A DNA stretch of 64,000 nucleotides from Lepus europaeus. Taxonomy: Eukaryota; Chordata; Mammalia; Lagomorpha; Leporidae. Positions within the stretch are counted from its first letter, which is position 1. Every line of letters begins with the position of its first letter. The translations under genes were made by a program, and so were the position numbers. The stretch lies in contig NC_084838.1 of assembly GCF_033115175.1 (NCBI RefSeq), forward strand, positions 41,519,468 through 41,583,467. Direction: 5' to 3'. The notes beneath the pieces are model-generated. The model was not told the DNA's origin, did no database searches, and saw nothing but the letters and a program-made list of their open reading frames with translations. This document shows positions 1-19,135 of the stretch, one piece after another.

Positions 1-360
1 ACATTACGGACGGGTCTTAGGCAGTGGTAAGCAGTGGTGTGGAATTACGGCAGTGTTAAAGAGGGCTTGGAATTTGGTGTGTGGTTTATAACAGCTAGTT
101 ATATTGGTATAAGATTGTGTTAGGGTTGGAGTAGGGTATTGTTTGTATTTAGAAGTGGGATTAAGATTGACCATGGAGTTAAATTTGTATTGGAGGGGGA
201 ATTTTAAGTATCTAATATACATATGGAAGGATTTAGGCTTGGGCATAATGTGGGTATTTATCTGGTATAGATGAGAGGTTATCGGCCATCCTTCTGACCA
301 TCCATGCTTGTGGGCTTTGAGTGACTCTTGCAGTTATGTTTCAACTAAGGAAAATAGATA
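1..360. other. unassigned A/T-rich DNA
   Basis: No convincing coding exon. The minus strand is open for 80 codons at 4-246 but the peptide resembles nothing I know and has no start or splice context. Probably intergenic or old repeat sequence. Confidence 0.3.
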
Positions 361-671
361 GCTTAGAAGACAGAGTTACAGAAAGAGAGGGAGATACAGA
401 GAGATATCTTTCATCCACTGGTACACTCCCCAAATGGCTGTAATGACCAGAGCTATTCCGATCTGAAGCCAGGAGCCAGGAACCAGGAGCTTCTTCCAGT
501 CTCCCACATGAGTACAGGGACCCAAGAACCTAGAGTACCCTCTACTGCTTTCCTTTTACCTTAGCAGGGAGCAGGATCAGAAGCGGAGCAGCTAGGACAC
601 TAACCGGTGCCTATATGGGATGCTAGCATCACAGGCAGCGGCTTTACCTGCCATGCCACAATGCTGACCCC
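361..671 (-). mobile_element. old C-SINE
   Basis: Minus-strand C-SINE: a GAGTTACAG/GAGAGAG body followed by 'cactccccaaatggc' and ending with the head complement near 'ccacaatgctgaccc'. Diverged from the young consensus, hence old. Confidence 0.85.
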
Positions 672-721
672 TGTTCTCTTTATATTAATAAAATATTTTT
701 TAAAAGTCTGTAAGATTTTTT

Positions 722-1036
722 ATAAAAGATTTATTTATTGAAAGGCATAGCTACAGAAAGGGAGAGTCAGAGAGAGGTCTGCCATCCACTAGTTCATTCC
801 CCATATGGCCATAATGGCCAGGGCTGAACCAAGCTGAAGCCAGGAGTCTAGATTTCCATCTGAGTCTCCCTTGTAGATGGCAGGGCCCAAGTACTTGGGC
901 CATCGTCTGCTGCCTTCCCAGGTGCATATGCAGGGAGCTGGATCAGAGGTAGTGCCACTGGGGCATGAACCTATGCTCATAGGGGATGCCAGCATCATAG
1001 GCGGCAGCTTAACCTACTGTGCCACAGTGCCAGCCC
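722..1036 (-). mobile_element. old C-SINE
   Basis: Minus-strand C-SINE beginning with the 'agatttatttattgaaagg' tail complement and ending at 'ccacagtgccagccc', the head complement. Diverged, old subfamily. Confidence 0.85.
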
Positions 1037-4000
1037 AGCATTTCCTTTCTGAGGTGGAGTTGTTCCAGTCCCATTTGAAGGAACTGGGACTTAGACTTAT
1101 CTTCGGAAATGGGGCTGGAACTGGGTTTTGGGGTGAGTTGGTCAGGGTGGGGTTGAGGTTCACAGCCTCACATGTGGTCATGCCCTGTGTCAGGTGCTCC
1201 TTCCCAGGGACAGACGACCTGGTTCTTCATGGTCCCTGAGGGTAACTTGGACCACGTGTGTCTGTCTTGTCCTCCTCTTGGTCTTCTGTGTCACAGTCTA
1301 GAGGTCAGGACCCTGCATGATTGGAGCAGCAGTGATCTGGGGCTCTGCTGGTGATGGGTGTGTAGGTGAGGGACAGGGTTGCTGAAGAGCACGGTGGACT
1401 CACTTCCTGACCCTGACAATTCTTTAAGGGCACACAGGCAAGTTCTGGAGACCAAGGAGGAATCTGTAGAGGAATCTAAGACTGTGCTGTTAAAGGACAA
1501 GCCATGGGTCAGAAATGACAAGCCAGAGTTTGGAGATGAGAAAGACTGCCCTGACCTGAGTTGGTCTAGGGGCTATATGGAGGCAAGGGGCTGGGCAGGA
1601 TGGATGGATTTGGGTGCGATTGTGACTGGGTCTGTGAGATGTGTGTGCCAGTCAGCGTGTGCATGTGTTTGTGCCTGTCTCTGCTTGATTCTCTCCCTCA
1701 GAGTGTTCATGTAGCTGTGTTACTTAGACCTGTTTGTGCACACTCTGAATTTGTGTCTGAGTGGCATGGTTGGCTTTGCGTCTTTTTCTGTACCACCTGT
1801 GTGGCCAAGCACTTGTGTTCATGTGTCTGTGTGTGGTTCTGCTCAGGCCTCTCCCTTTTTGCTCCTCCCGTTCCCTGACACATTCCAGCTGCCGGCACTA
1901 TTTACTACAAGCAGTGGCTTCCCTTCCCACTGTTTGGGTTCCCATGGTCAGGCTGCCTGCCCAGGACCCTGCCCTGTGGCCTTTGTAACTGACCTGACCT
2001 TGAGAGTATTTCTCTCTGGAAATCCCCTAGAATGCTACTTGCCTGGCCTTGGATGGAGAAAAGTTATGGTTGAGGAGAGGGACAAGGCAGGGAAGGGGGC
2101 CATTTGGCAGCACCTGCACCTCCTTCTGGAAACAAGATATCTCTCTGTCCCCCTCACAAACCCTTTCCTCTCTATACTCTCACACAGCCCAAGTATTCAC
2201 TGTCCTCGCCTTGCCCCTCTCTGGGTATAGGATTGTTTGATTCTCTATGCTCCAAGTTCGACCTGGTCGGGAATCTCGTCTTCTTTGTTCCTGAGCGCCT
2301 TACATGCCTGCTTTATGCTTATTTCTTATATCTTCACCTTAATTCAAAGTGGTCTTTGTTCTTTTCTTTCCCTACAGTAGACACAAAAAGCATCTTATCC
2401 TTCCTTCTATGACATGCCTGACCTAGGTTTGGGCTCCATGGTAAAGCAGCAGCAGCCTGGCCACCCCCTACATTGTGCAGGAAGCAGGATCTCCATGGAA
2501 TTTATTCCTGTGCTCATCCTGTGTTCTTTGCCCTCCCTATCTGGACTGCAGTAGGCAGGCACATAAGTGAAGTCCTTGTCTTCTCTGACCCAGTGTTTAC
2601 AGGACAGTTGTGGAGAAGCCAGCCTCCTCCCATTGCTGGCAATCAGTTGACTAAAATTCACCCAGACAATTCTGACATGTTTTTGGAGAGAACAAGGGAA
2701 GGGCTCCAGAAATATTGACCAAGACATGACGTAATTCCCAAGCAAGCAGTCATGTTTCCTAGCATCTACCTCTTCGTTTAGTCAATTCTTGAGTTTGTGC
2801 CTTTCATTAGGCCTTTGCTGCCTTCTGATTTGCCTCTCTTGTGCCTAAGGCAAGTAGGAGGGTGGATTGTGCTAGAGTTATGGGATGAGAGGGCCAGGCT
2901 TCTTCCTCCATGTGCTTCCTGTGTGAATCATAGGCTCTACTCCTTTCTTCTCCTACTCTTCACTTAGCTGGTAACATAAAATCCAGTTGGTATTCACTCC
3001 AGTTCATCTCTCTGCCCTCAGCCCTCTGTTGTGGGAGTTTGGTCAGCAGCATGAGCCCATGCTGGCCTATTGTAGTAGGAACCTGTGAGAGACCATAGAT
3101 AGACCTATTTCACCCTAACCCGGATGTTTGCACACTAACCCTGGCTTCCTACATGATGTCACCATGACACATCTGAGTCTGTTCCCCTTATTTTGGGCCT
3201 CCCTGTAGTCCCTTGGCTTTGTGGCTCTCTACCCAGCTCCTACCAGGCAGAAAGGATGTGCCTGTCACAAGACCTCCTTTGTTCTTTGGGATGCTTTAGG
3301 AAAACACCTGGAGAGTCTTGGCTCAGCAAGGCTGGACCTTGTGCCTCCCTGCCCTCAGGGCCACATTTGCAACTGGGCCTCCATCCCTTAGACACAGAAT
3401 CAACATTTAGCAGAGGGATACGTCCATTGCTCTTCTGTATCCTAGCAATGGACTATTTTATTAAATGCTGGGGTCCTATCAGAGGAAGCAAGTCTGCCAA
3501 TACTTCCTGGTTTGATAAGATGGTGATTGAACCTGGATTTTCATGGGGACCTATTATCCCCATGTCCATCATAACACATCATAATGAAGCCACAGCATTT
3601 CTTGCTTTTACTCCAACTCTTGTAAGGAGACTGTTACTTCTGAGAGCTATTATATTGCCAAAATAGAGGTCCATCCCATGTGCTCATGTTATCTTCTCTG
3701 TCTCCCAGCTTTCTAGTTTTCTCCTACTACCCTTAAAATCTCCTGTTTCTCACTGAGCCTTAGCATGTCATCCCTGCCCTATTTGTCTTCAGCAACATAT
3801 TCTTGCTCTGACCCCACACATTTAGAGTTTTCTCCATGATCACCCCTGCTCATGAGCAAGGCTTCATCCTCAGTGTGCTTCCTGTGTGAATCATAGTGTT
3901 CCAAAAGCAGCTGCTTCACACACATGTGCAGTCATTCCAATCACCTTTGCATGTCCACCTGGGCTTTCACGCTGCCATGAACTCCTCAGGCCCTCATAGA

Positions 4001-4655
4001 AAGCTTCTGTGGTGACCTCCAGCTCTCTAGCTTTGGTTCTCTGTACGCTTACTCCCTACCCACAGCTGTGATCCCTCCCTAGGTCCTTATTTATCCACCC
4101 AGGTTTTGTTCACACTTACTTATAGAATAAATTTTCCTTCTCCTAATCCATAAAGCCTTCCCTCAATAATGCTGTCTTCACTTTATCACCCATATATCAA
4201 CCCTCTTGATTTAATTACCCTCATTCTCTTACCTCTATACTAACATATTCATTGCTTTAGTAATTCTTCCCTCTCTCTTACATTATCAGTTCATCCCTGT
4301 CAACTGGACCTTTTCATCAACATCCAACATATTCTCTCACCTTTAAAGAATCACTCTTTGGATTCAAAATTCCCTTCCAGATATTTATTTTCCTTTCTTT
4401 CTGTGGAACAAAACTTGAAGAAATTATCACACAATCACCAATTGCTCTCTGTCTATTCTTTCTTCAGTCTAGTCACAGCATCACCTCTGTTCCTGTGCCT
4501 ATTCTTATGATGGTCCTCATTTTATGTGGCTGACTGACCATCTTCTCTGTTACAAAAAAGAAGAAGAGGACAAGGAGGAGGAAGTGGGGGAGGAAGGAGA
4601 GGGGAGGATAAAGTATCCAGGCAAAAGTTAAATAAGTCTGCCTTTATAAAAAATT
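1037..4655. other. intergenic DNA, no supported gene
   Basis: About 3.6 kb with several chance open frames (the longest 157 codons at 3193-3666) but no recognisable domain, no splice-bounded exon and no continuation in neighbouring frames. The plus strand is pyrimidine-rich from about 3700 to 4560. A 21-base string 'tgcttcctgtgtgaatcatag' occurs near 2915 and again near 3875, suggesting a small old local duplication. Confidence 0.4.
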
Positions 4656-4860
4656 GGGGCTAGCATTGTGGCATAGTGGGTTAAGCTGCTGTCTATGACT
4701 CTAGCATCCCATATGACACTGGTTTGAGTTTCAGCTATTCCAACTCTGATCCAACTCCCTGGTAGTGTACCTGGAAAAGCAGCAGAGGATGGTGCAAGTA
4801 CCTGGACCCTTGACACCCATGTGGGAGACCCAGATGGAGTTATATTCTCTGGGCCAATTC
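4656..4860 (+). mobile_element. 3'-truncated C-SINE
   Basis: Plus-strand head 'ggggctagcattgtggcata' and the body through 'gtgggagacccagatggag', then similarity fades; the CT-rich part and A-rich tail are missing. Confidence 0.75.
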
Positions 4861-6712
4861 AACCAGAAGTTTCCTTCCAAAGCGAAGAGGATGACCTAAA
4901 TCTTTTACTCATACTTAATCTTCTGCTGAGTGGGGCAAGCATATCTTTGAGCTCTGCTGTTCTGTCATGGCCTCCTTAAAAGGTCAAGGGTTCTAGTCTT
5001 ACCTCCAGGGAAACCAGTGTTGCCCCACCTGGGTAACTGAAGAAGGAGAGACAGGGTCCACTGAGGCCTCCTCAAAGGTTCAAGGGGATATGAGTATGAT
5101 GGGCACCATGAAAACATCTGACTATGTGCTTAGGTTTATTGAGGCTGCCTTTGATGTGGATCATTCACCTTGTGATGGTGTTGCAGGTGGGAGTTCAGGC
5201 TGGACTGAACAGATGGCAAGAAAGAACTGTAGAGATATCTTACATTATGCAAGAGGCCTCCTAAAGCAGAATATAGGAGAGACTTCATATAGTCTGTGTA
5301 AGGAGGAATGTGGGCAAGAAATAGTTGGGCTTAAAGCTCTCAGCTTGCCTCTCAGCCTCCTCCTAGGATACTTTAATTTTATTCCATCAGTTTCAGAGAA
5401 TTGCACATAATATTTTCCTTAAAGATAAAGAGATAGTTCCCTGAAATAGAAAAATGTTGGGCATTCCCAGAGAAAGGCAAAGGGACCAGAGTCTCATCCG
5501 GTGATTAGAGACTCACATGTCATTAAATTCTAGATTTTTGATCACTTTCTATGGCTAGTAATAGGACACTACAAAAGACTTAAAGTCTTCTTTTGAAGTC
5601 AAGATGAATTGTTTGCATCTCAAAATGCAGTGGGTCATAATGAGGAAATGAATGGAAGAGGTGAAGAGATAGACTGAAGGATGGCAGGAACCAAGGACTA
5701 GAGCTGTCAGGCTTATGTGGTATGGTTTTTGGGAGTAAAGGAGTCATTTTCTTAACGGGAAGGTACCAGGAAAATCCTGGGAGGTTATTTAGCTCATTTA
5801 GTTTAGCATCATTGCTTATCATGAATATATATTCAGGAGTGAGGATGGTGGTGAGGTACCTGGCTGTTAGGTAGCATAGAAATAGGACAGAGCAGCAGGG
5901 GTGTATCAGAGTTCCTGGAAGTAACTTGGAGGATTGAATATGTTTAGAAAACCCTTTATGTTATTGGCTGTTTCTTAGAAACTTCATTGTTCAACTTACT
6001 GCCCTTTATCACACTAATAGAAAACAAACACAATTTTGGTGTTTTCTGGCTTCTCCAAAGCACTTGGATTTTGGGTTTGTCTTCTAGCTATAGGTTTGTT
6101 TTAGTGTCAAGAAAAATAAATTTGCTCCCGTATCATGTCCTGGTCAAGATCATGTCAGTTTTTGTCCTAGGTACAGAGGCCTCCAAATACATGCTCATTT
6201 TCTTTACCTTTCCCTTGGAGTGGGGCCATTCCATTTCCTGCTGTGGTCTTTCTTCCAGGAGGCATTAATTCCATACAGCTGAAAGCAGTAGAGCTAAGAG
6301 ACAGGCAGTAGGCTACAGCAGGCTCCTAGAAGGGTTTTCCTAAAGATCTTCCCAGTACCAGCAGGGAACATACAGGTTGGAATCTATCATTTTGTTTTGA
6401 CATCTGTAAAATTAGCTGTGTGTTATGGTTAAACACAAAAGAATCCCCCTCTGGAAGAGGTCACTATGAAAGTTATCAAAAATGACCCTTTTGAGCTGTG
6501 GGTTGAAGCTCTTCTCTAGGTGGGAAGGACTTTACAGCCTTTCTCGTGCATCCCTTTAACAAAGTATGATGGAGACAAGGAGGAGACAGACAACCCTTGG
6601 CTTAGACACATAGAGTATATTTTGGGTGGGGCTCTTCCCACCTGTGCCTTAATGGAAATGACAATAGCAGTCCTCCTCAACGGATGTGGGGATTGGGGGC
6701 ACCTATAGGTTC
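4861..6712. other. region downstream of SPATA31F1-like gene
   Basis: This flank lies 3' of the minus-strand SPATA31F gene and would hold its 3' UTR and polyadenylation site. I saw no clear AATAAA on the minus strand close to the stop codon. A 106-codon plus-strand frame (5090-5410) and a 93-codon one (5987-6268) have no recognisable features. Confidence 0.35.
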
Positions 6713-14589
<7,877 letters not shown>

Positions 14590-14599
14590 CTAAACCTCA

Positions 14600-15560
14600 T
14601 AAGCATGAGGAGACCAGCCATCCCTCTATCTAGGCGTTCAGAGTTCTAGTGTTTAATGGCTTCCAATGCCAGGCCTTGTCATGTTTGCCTCACAGAGGAC
14701 GGAACCAGGCTCCCAGACTGCATCACAAAGCCCTCCTGTCTTGTAAGGCTGTGTCATAGGGAAGCTCATGTGGTGATTCAGTCTGTAGTTGAGGGTGTCT
14801 GGTTGTCTGCCACAGCCATAAGCAGTGCCTGTTTCCCACCTTCTCTTCACCCTGCACCCCCTACAACAGCCTCATCAGGCTTCTCTCCTTTATAGCAATT
14901 GTCTGGTCACCTGTCCTCAGAAAGCAGTGCTTAGACACACCACACACTTTTATGAGAATAGCACACAGGAGTTGGGGAAGGCAGGGCCTGGTAGTGATTT
15001 GCATATAGAAAGGTTTTTTTTTTTTGTTTTTTGTTTTTTTTTTTCTGGCAATGAGTGATCATAAATCATTCAATCAAGAAGAAGGGACATGGCTGATGTG
15101 GCAGGGAAAAACCAAGGCCACTGTATTTATCCCGTCTATGTAGCCTTATGGGTAGGAAGAGACTGTAAATACTGCCTTTCAGGGAGGAATATTCATGTGG
15201 TCCACTTCCGATACTCTACCCTAGGCTTGGTTTTCCACAGCTTTTTATGCCCAGATTATAGCATTCTGTCTGCTTGGGGAGATTAATGCCTGCAGAGATG
15301 GATTATACTTCTCAGTACAGGTCACAAACTACTTGCTATTTCTGGTTGGATCTCTTGATCTCTGTGGGTATGCTGTTTACCTATTGGATATTTGTTTGAT
15401 CTGAATTTTGGGAATCTTTGAAATATGTTAGACCTAGATTTGGGAACCTTCAAAAGATGTTTTCCAAGTGAGCCACAGTATGCTCTTATACACTTATACT
15501 CTGCCCATGAAGTTACAGTTATATTATCTGCTTCACTTTCATGGGTATGTGGAAATTTCT
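14600..15560. repeat. 5' flank shared with copy B (inverted repeat arm)
   Basis: Upstream flank of copy A. 14650-15390 pairs in reverse complement with about 46900-47690. Both arms read (sense to the gene) through a stretch around 'tgcctgcagagatggatta' / 'tgcctgccgagatggatta'. Similarity is clear but well below that of the exon 2-3 tract. No TATA box that I would defend. Confidence 0.75.
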
Positions 15561-15802
15561 CTAACAATCAGGATTTCTGAATATCCTTAAGAAGGTCTAG
15601 CCCTGGTGACAGTGGTCTCAATGTTACCAAAAGCTCAGTCTCTGGCCCTGGTGCTGAATCAAAATAATGAAGAACAGGTTTGAGGGTAAAGAAAGAGAAA
15701 GTTTCCTCTATCAATAGATGTGGAGATAACAGACTTTTGAGTCTCAAGAACTACTATCTGGCTTTATGAGGACAGTGTGGGGTTTTTTAAGAAGCTACAT
15801 GT

Positions 15803-16132
15803 GGGGGCCAGTGCTGTGGCACAGTAGGTTAATCCTCCTGCAAGTGCCGGTATCCCATATGGGTGCCAGTTGTGGTCCTGGCTGCTCTTCTTCCAGTCCA
15901 GCTCTCCGCTATGGGCTGAGAAAGCAGTGGAAATGGCCCAAGTGCTTGGGCTCCTGCACCCTTGTGGGAGACCCACAGGAGACTCCTGGCTCCTGGCTTC
16001 GGATCAGCTTAGCTCTGGCCACTGAGGCCATTTGGGGAGTGAACCAGTGGATGCAAGGCCTTTCTCTCTGTCTCTCCCTCTCAGTGTCTGTAACTTTACC
16101 TCTCAAATAAAATAAAATCTTTAAAAAAAAAA
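15803..16132 (+). mobile_element. C-SINE
   Basis: Plus-strand copy with head 'gggggccagtgctgtggcac', internal 'ctggctgctcttcttccagt', CT-rich part and tail 'aaataaaataaaatcttt'. Intermediate age. Confidence 0.9.
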
Positions 16133-16958
16133 GTTACAAGGGAAGTTGGGCTGCTGAGCCAACCTGGGTCATCTGATAACAGGATATCTCAGAGCAGTTC
16201 CTTGGGAATCTTGCTTGCTGGCCATGAGGAAGCAACAGAAGGATGCTTTGCAAAACCAAGCAGCCACAAAACATGATTTGCTGAAATTTGAAGGAGGCAG
16301 AGATTGTGTTAAGAGATTTCAGTGTTTGATTAGTCAGGATGGAGCCCACTCTGCCCAAAGCCCATATTTACTGTGTCCTTATTTATTCATTCTCCTTTTC
16401 ATTCTATTACAATAAATTCAAACTATCCATCATGCTGTCCAAGGAGGGTCAGATTACTTTGTAATTTCAGCTGGCTTTCTCAAGGCCAGTTTCTAGAATT
16501 CACAAGCAAGCATTATTTATCTGTTTAAGCAGCCACCCTAGTTAGTCAAGGCTCAGTAGTCATCAGAATATTAAAATGAAAAGAAAAGGTATTTGGTTCA
16601 GTTACATCATTGCCAAAAATTTTTTTTCTGTGCTCAAAATCCAAGAGTCTATTTGCTCAGTCTTCCACCCCACTGGTGTGGTAGGAATTCATTGTGCTCA
16701 TCCCTGATTTTGTTAGTGTCAAGGGTACAAAGGCTTTTGAATTATGTTGCCTTCCTGCTCTCAAGACATTGAAAAATCTAGTATCAAATATAAAAACAAT
16801 ATACATGAACCAGTTGCCTATTGTTTATACCCCTTATCTATAATCCTAAGGAACAGTGATTTTTCTACTTATTACTGGCTGAGTTCTTTATTTAGTGGAG
16901 GGTTAAAGTTATGATTAGAAAGTAAATTGAAAATTAGTCATCACAAAAATTAAAAGAA
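16133..16958. other. unassigned intergenic DNA
   Basis: About 0.8 kb of A/T-rich sequence with no exon, RNA gene or repeat I can name. Confidence 0.35.
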
Positions 16959-17300
16959 GGCTGACGCCGCGGCTCACTAGGCTAATCCTCCGCCTTGCGG
17001 CGCCGGCACACCGGGTTCTAGTCCTGGTCGGGGCACCGATCCTGTCCCGGTTGCCCCTCTTCCAGGCCAGCTCTCTGCTGTGGCCAGGGAGTGCAGTGGA
17101 GGATGGCCCAAGTTCTTGGGCCCTGCACCCCATGGGAGACCAGGATAAGCACCTGGTTCCTGCCATCAGATCAGCGCGGTGCGCTGGCCACAGCGCACCT
17201 ACCGCGGCGGCCGTTGGAGGGTGAACCAATGGCAAAAAGGAAGACCTTTCTCTGTCTCTCTCTCACTGTCTTAACTCTGCCTGTCAAAAATAAAAAAAAA
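16959..17300 (+). mobile_element. young C-SINE
   Basis: Plus-strand copy close to the young consensus (CGCCGCGGCTCACTAGGCTA head, CGGGTTCTAGTCC B-box). Flanked by imperfect 'aaaaattaaaagaa' copies that look like a target duplication. Confidence 0.92.
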
Positions 17301-18195
17301 TTAAAAGAAAAATAAGAAAGGGAGAGTGGGAGTGAGGGAGGTAGGATGGGAAGTATAATTATGTTCTTAAAACTGTATATATGAAATACATATACATAAA
17401 ACCTATTCCCTTTATGTAAATAAATAAATAGCAAATAATTTTATGTACTCACTTTTGAGGTTGAGATCTAAAAAATAACCTTTCATAGGAGAGAATGCTG
17501 ATAGGGGCTTCATGTGGTCAGAGAGTGTTCCTGGGAAGAGTAACACTGGAGTTTCATCTAAAATTTCAAGTTTTGGCAAAAGAATTTTTTCCAGTGGAAG
17601 AGAAAAATTACTAAGATATGAAGAACACTGAGGAATGGACCACAGAGTTTATTTGGCAGTAATGAATGTAGTCTGCCTCTAGCAGAGGTACAATAGGGGT
17701 GGGGTCTTTTGATGGAGGGCCTTTGCATTTGTTTTATTTCAATCATTAAGAATAATTGATTTTTAAAAACAGGCATACATATGCCTGATACAACTATTCA
17801 AAAGGTAGATGAAGATTTAATAAAGTATGTCTCCTCATCCTTGTCTCACATCTCCCATTTTTCTTTCCTTGAGTCTGTAACTCCTATAAAATTCTTGTGT
17901 ATCTTTCCAAACTAGTCTAGAATAAGCAAAAAAAATTGGCTTATTTCACAAATGAAAGTATGACAGTTTTCTTTTTTACCACCAAATAAGGAGCTTAACA
18001 AGTAAAAAGCAAAAAGACTCTAGTATAGCAGGAATATTGGCAAGGGCGAATACATAATAATTGAGTGGGAAAATGATCATTTCACCCATACACAGTAATT
18101 TTAAAGTAATCACAAATCATTAAAGCTATAGTAGTGTAACCATTGGTTTGACAAAGGTATAAAACAAAGTTTTACAAAACTATATCTGTTGCAAT
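17301..18195. other. unassigned A/T-rich DNA
   Basis: No supported gene. Short frames on both strands lack domains or splice context. Possibly decayed LINE sequence. Confidence 0.35.
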
Positions 18196-19135
18196 ACTGA
18201 TACATACAGACTTTTTTTTTCTTTTTTGTTTATTTGTTTTAATTTTAGCTCCCACATATAAGGGAGAACATCCAGTATTTGTCTTTCTGTGTCCAGCTTA
18301 TTTCACTCAACATGAAGTCCTCCAGTTGCATCCATTTTGATGTAAATGGTGGAATTTCATTCTTTTTAGCTGAGTAATATTCCACCATGTATATACACCA
18401 CATTTTCTACATCTACTCATTTCATAATGGACACTTTGTTTTATTCCATATTTTGGCTATTGTGAACAGTGCTGCAATAAATATGGTGGTATAGGTAGGT
18501 ATCTCTTTTGTACAACATGTTCTTTTCTCTTGGGTGAATACCCAATAGTGGGATTACTGGATCATATGGTAAGTCTATTTCAAATTTTTAAAGAAATCTC
18601 CATACTGTTTTCCTCAGTGGCTGCACTAATTTACATTCCCACCAACAGTGTATATTGTTCCACTTTATGTCCTCACCAGCATTTCTTACTCTCTGTCTTT
18701 TGGATTTTAGCCATTCTGACAGGGGTGTGGTGATATTTCATTGTGGTCTTGATTTGAATTTCCCTAATAGCTAGTGATATTGATTATTTGTATTTCATAT
18801 GAGAACTATTTATTGAGATCCTTTGCCCATTTCTTAACAGGATTGGTTGTTTTTTTGTTGCTGAGTTTTTTAAGTTGATGACATATTCTGAATATTAATC
18901 CTTTGTCAGATAAGTGGCTTGCAAATATTTTTTCCCATTCTGTTGGATGTCTCTTCACTCTACTGATCATTTCCTTTACTGAACAGAAGCCTCTGAGTTT
19001 GGTATAATCACATTTGTTTAGTTTTGGTTTTGTTGGCTGGGTTTTGGAGGTCTTGTCCAAGAAGACATCCCCTACACCAATGTCTTGGAGTGTTTCCTCC
19101 ATATTTTCTTCCAGCAAATTCATAGTCTCAGATCT
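18196..19135 (-). mobile_element. L1 ORF2 3' fragment (older)
   Basis: Antisense L1. The minus strand encodes ORF2 C-terminal text such as VKRHPTEWEKIFASHLSDKG and the preceding MEETLQDIGVG. Interrupted at about 19136 by the 3' end of another L1, so this is the older host element. Confidence 0.88.

Noticed and set aside
1-246. Subtelomeric or satellite repeat at the left edge
   Set aside because: Motifs such as 'ttagggttgg' are isolated; no tandem TTAGGG array.
3193-3666. 157-codon plus-strand frame
   Set aside because: No domain, no splice context and odd composition; reads as chance in intergenic DNA.
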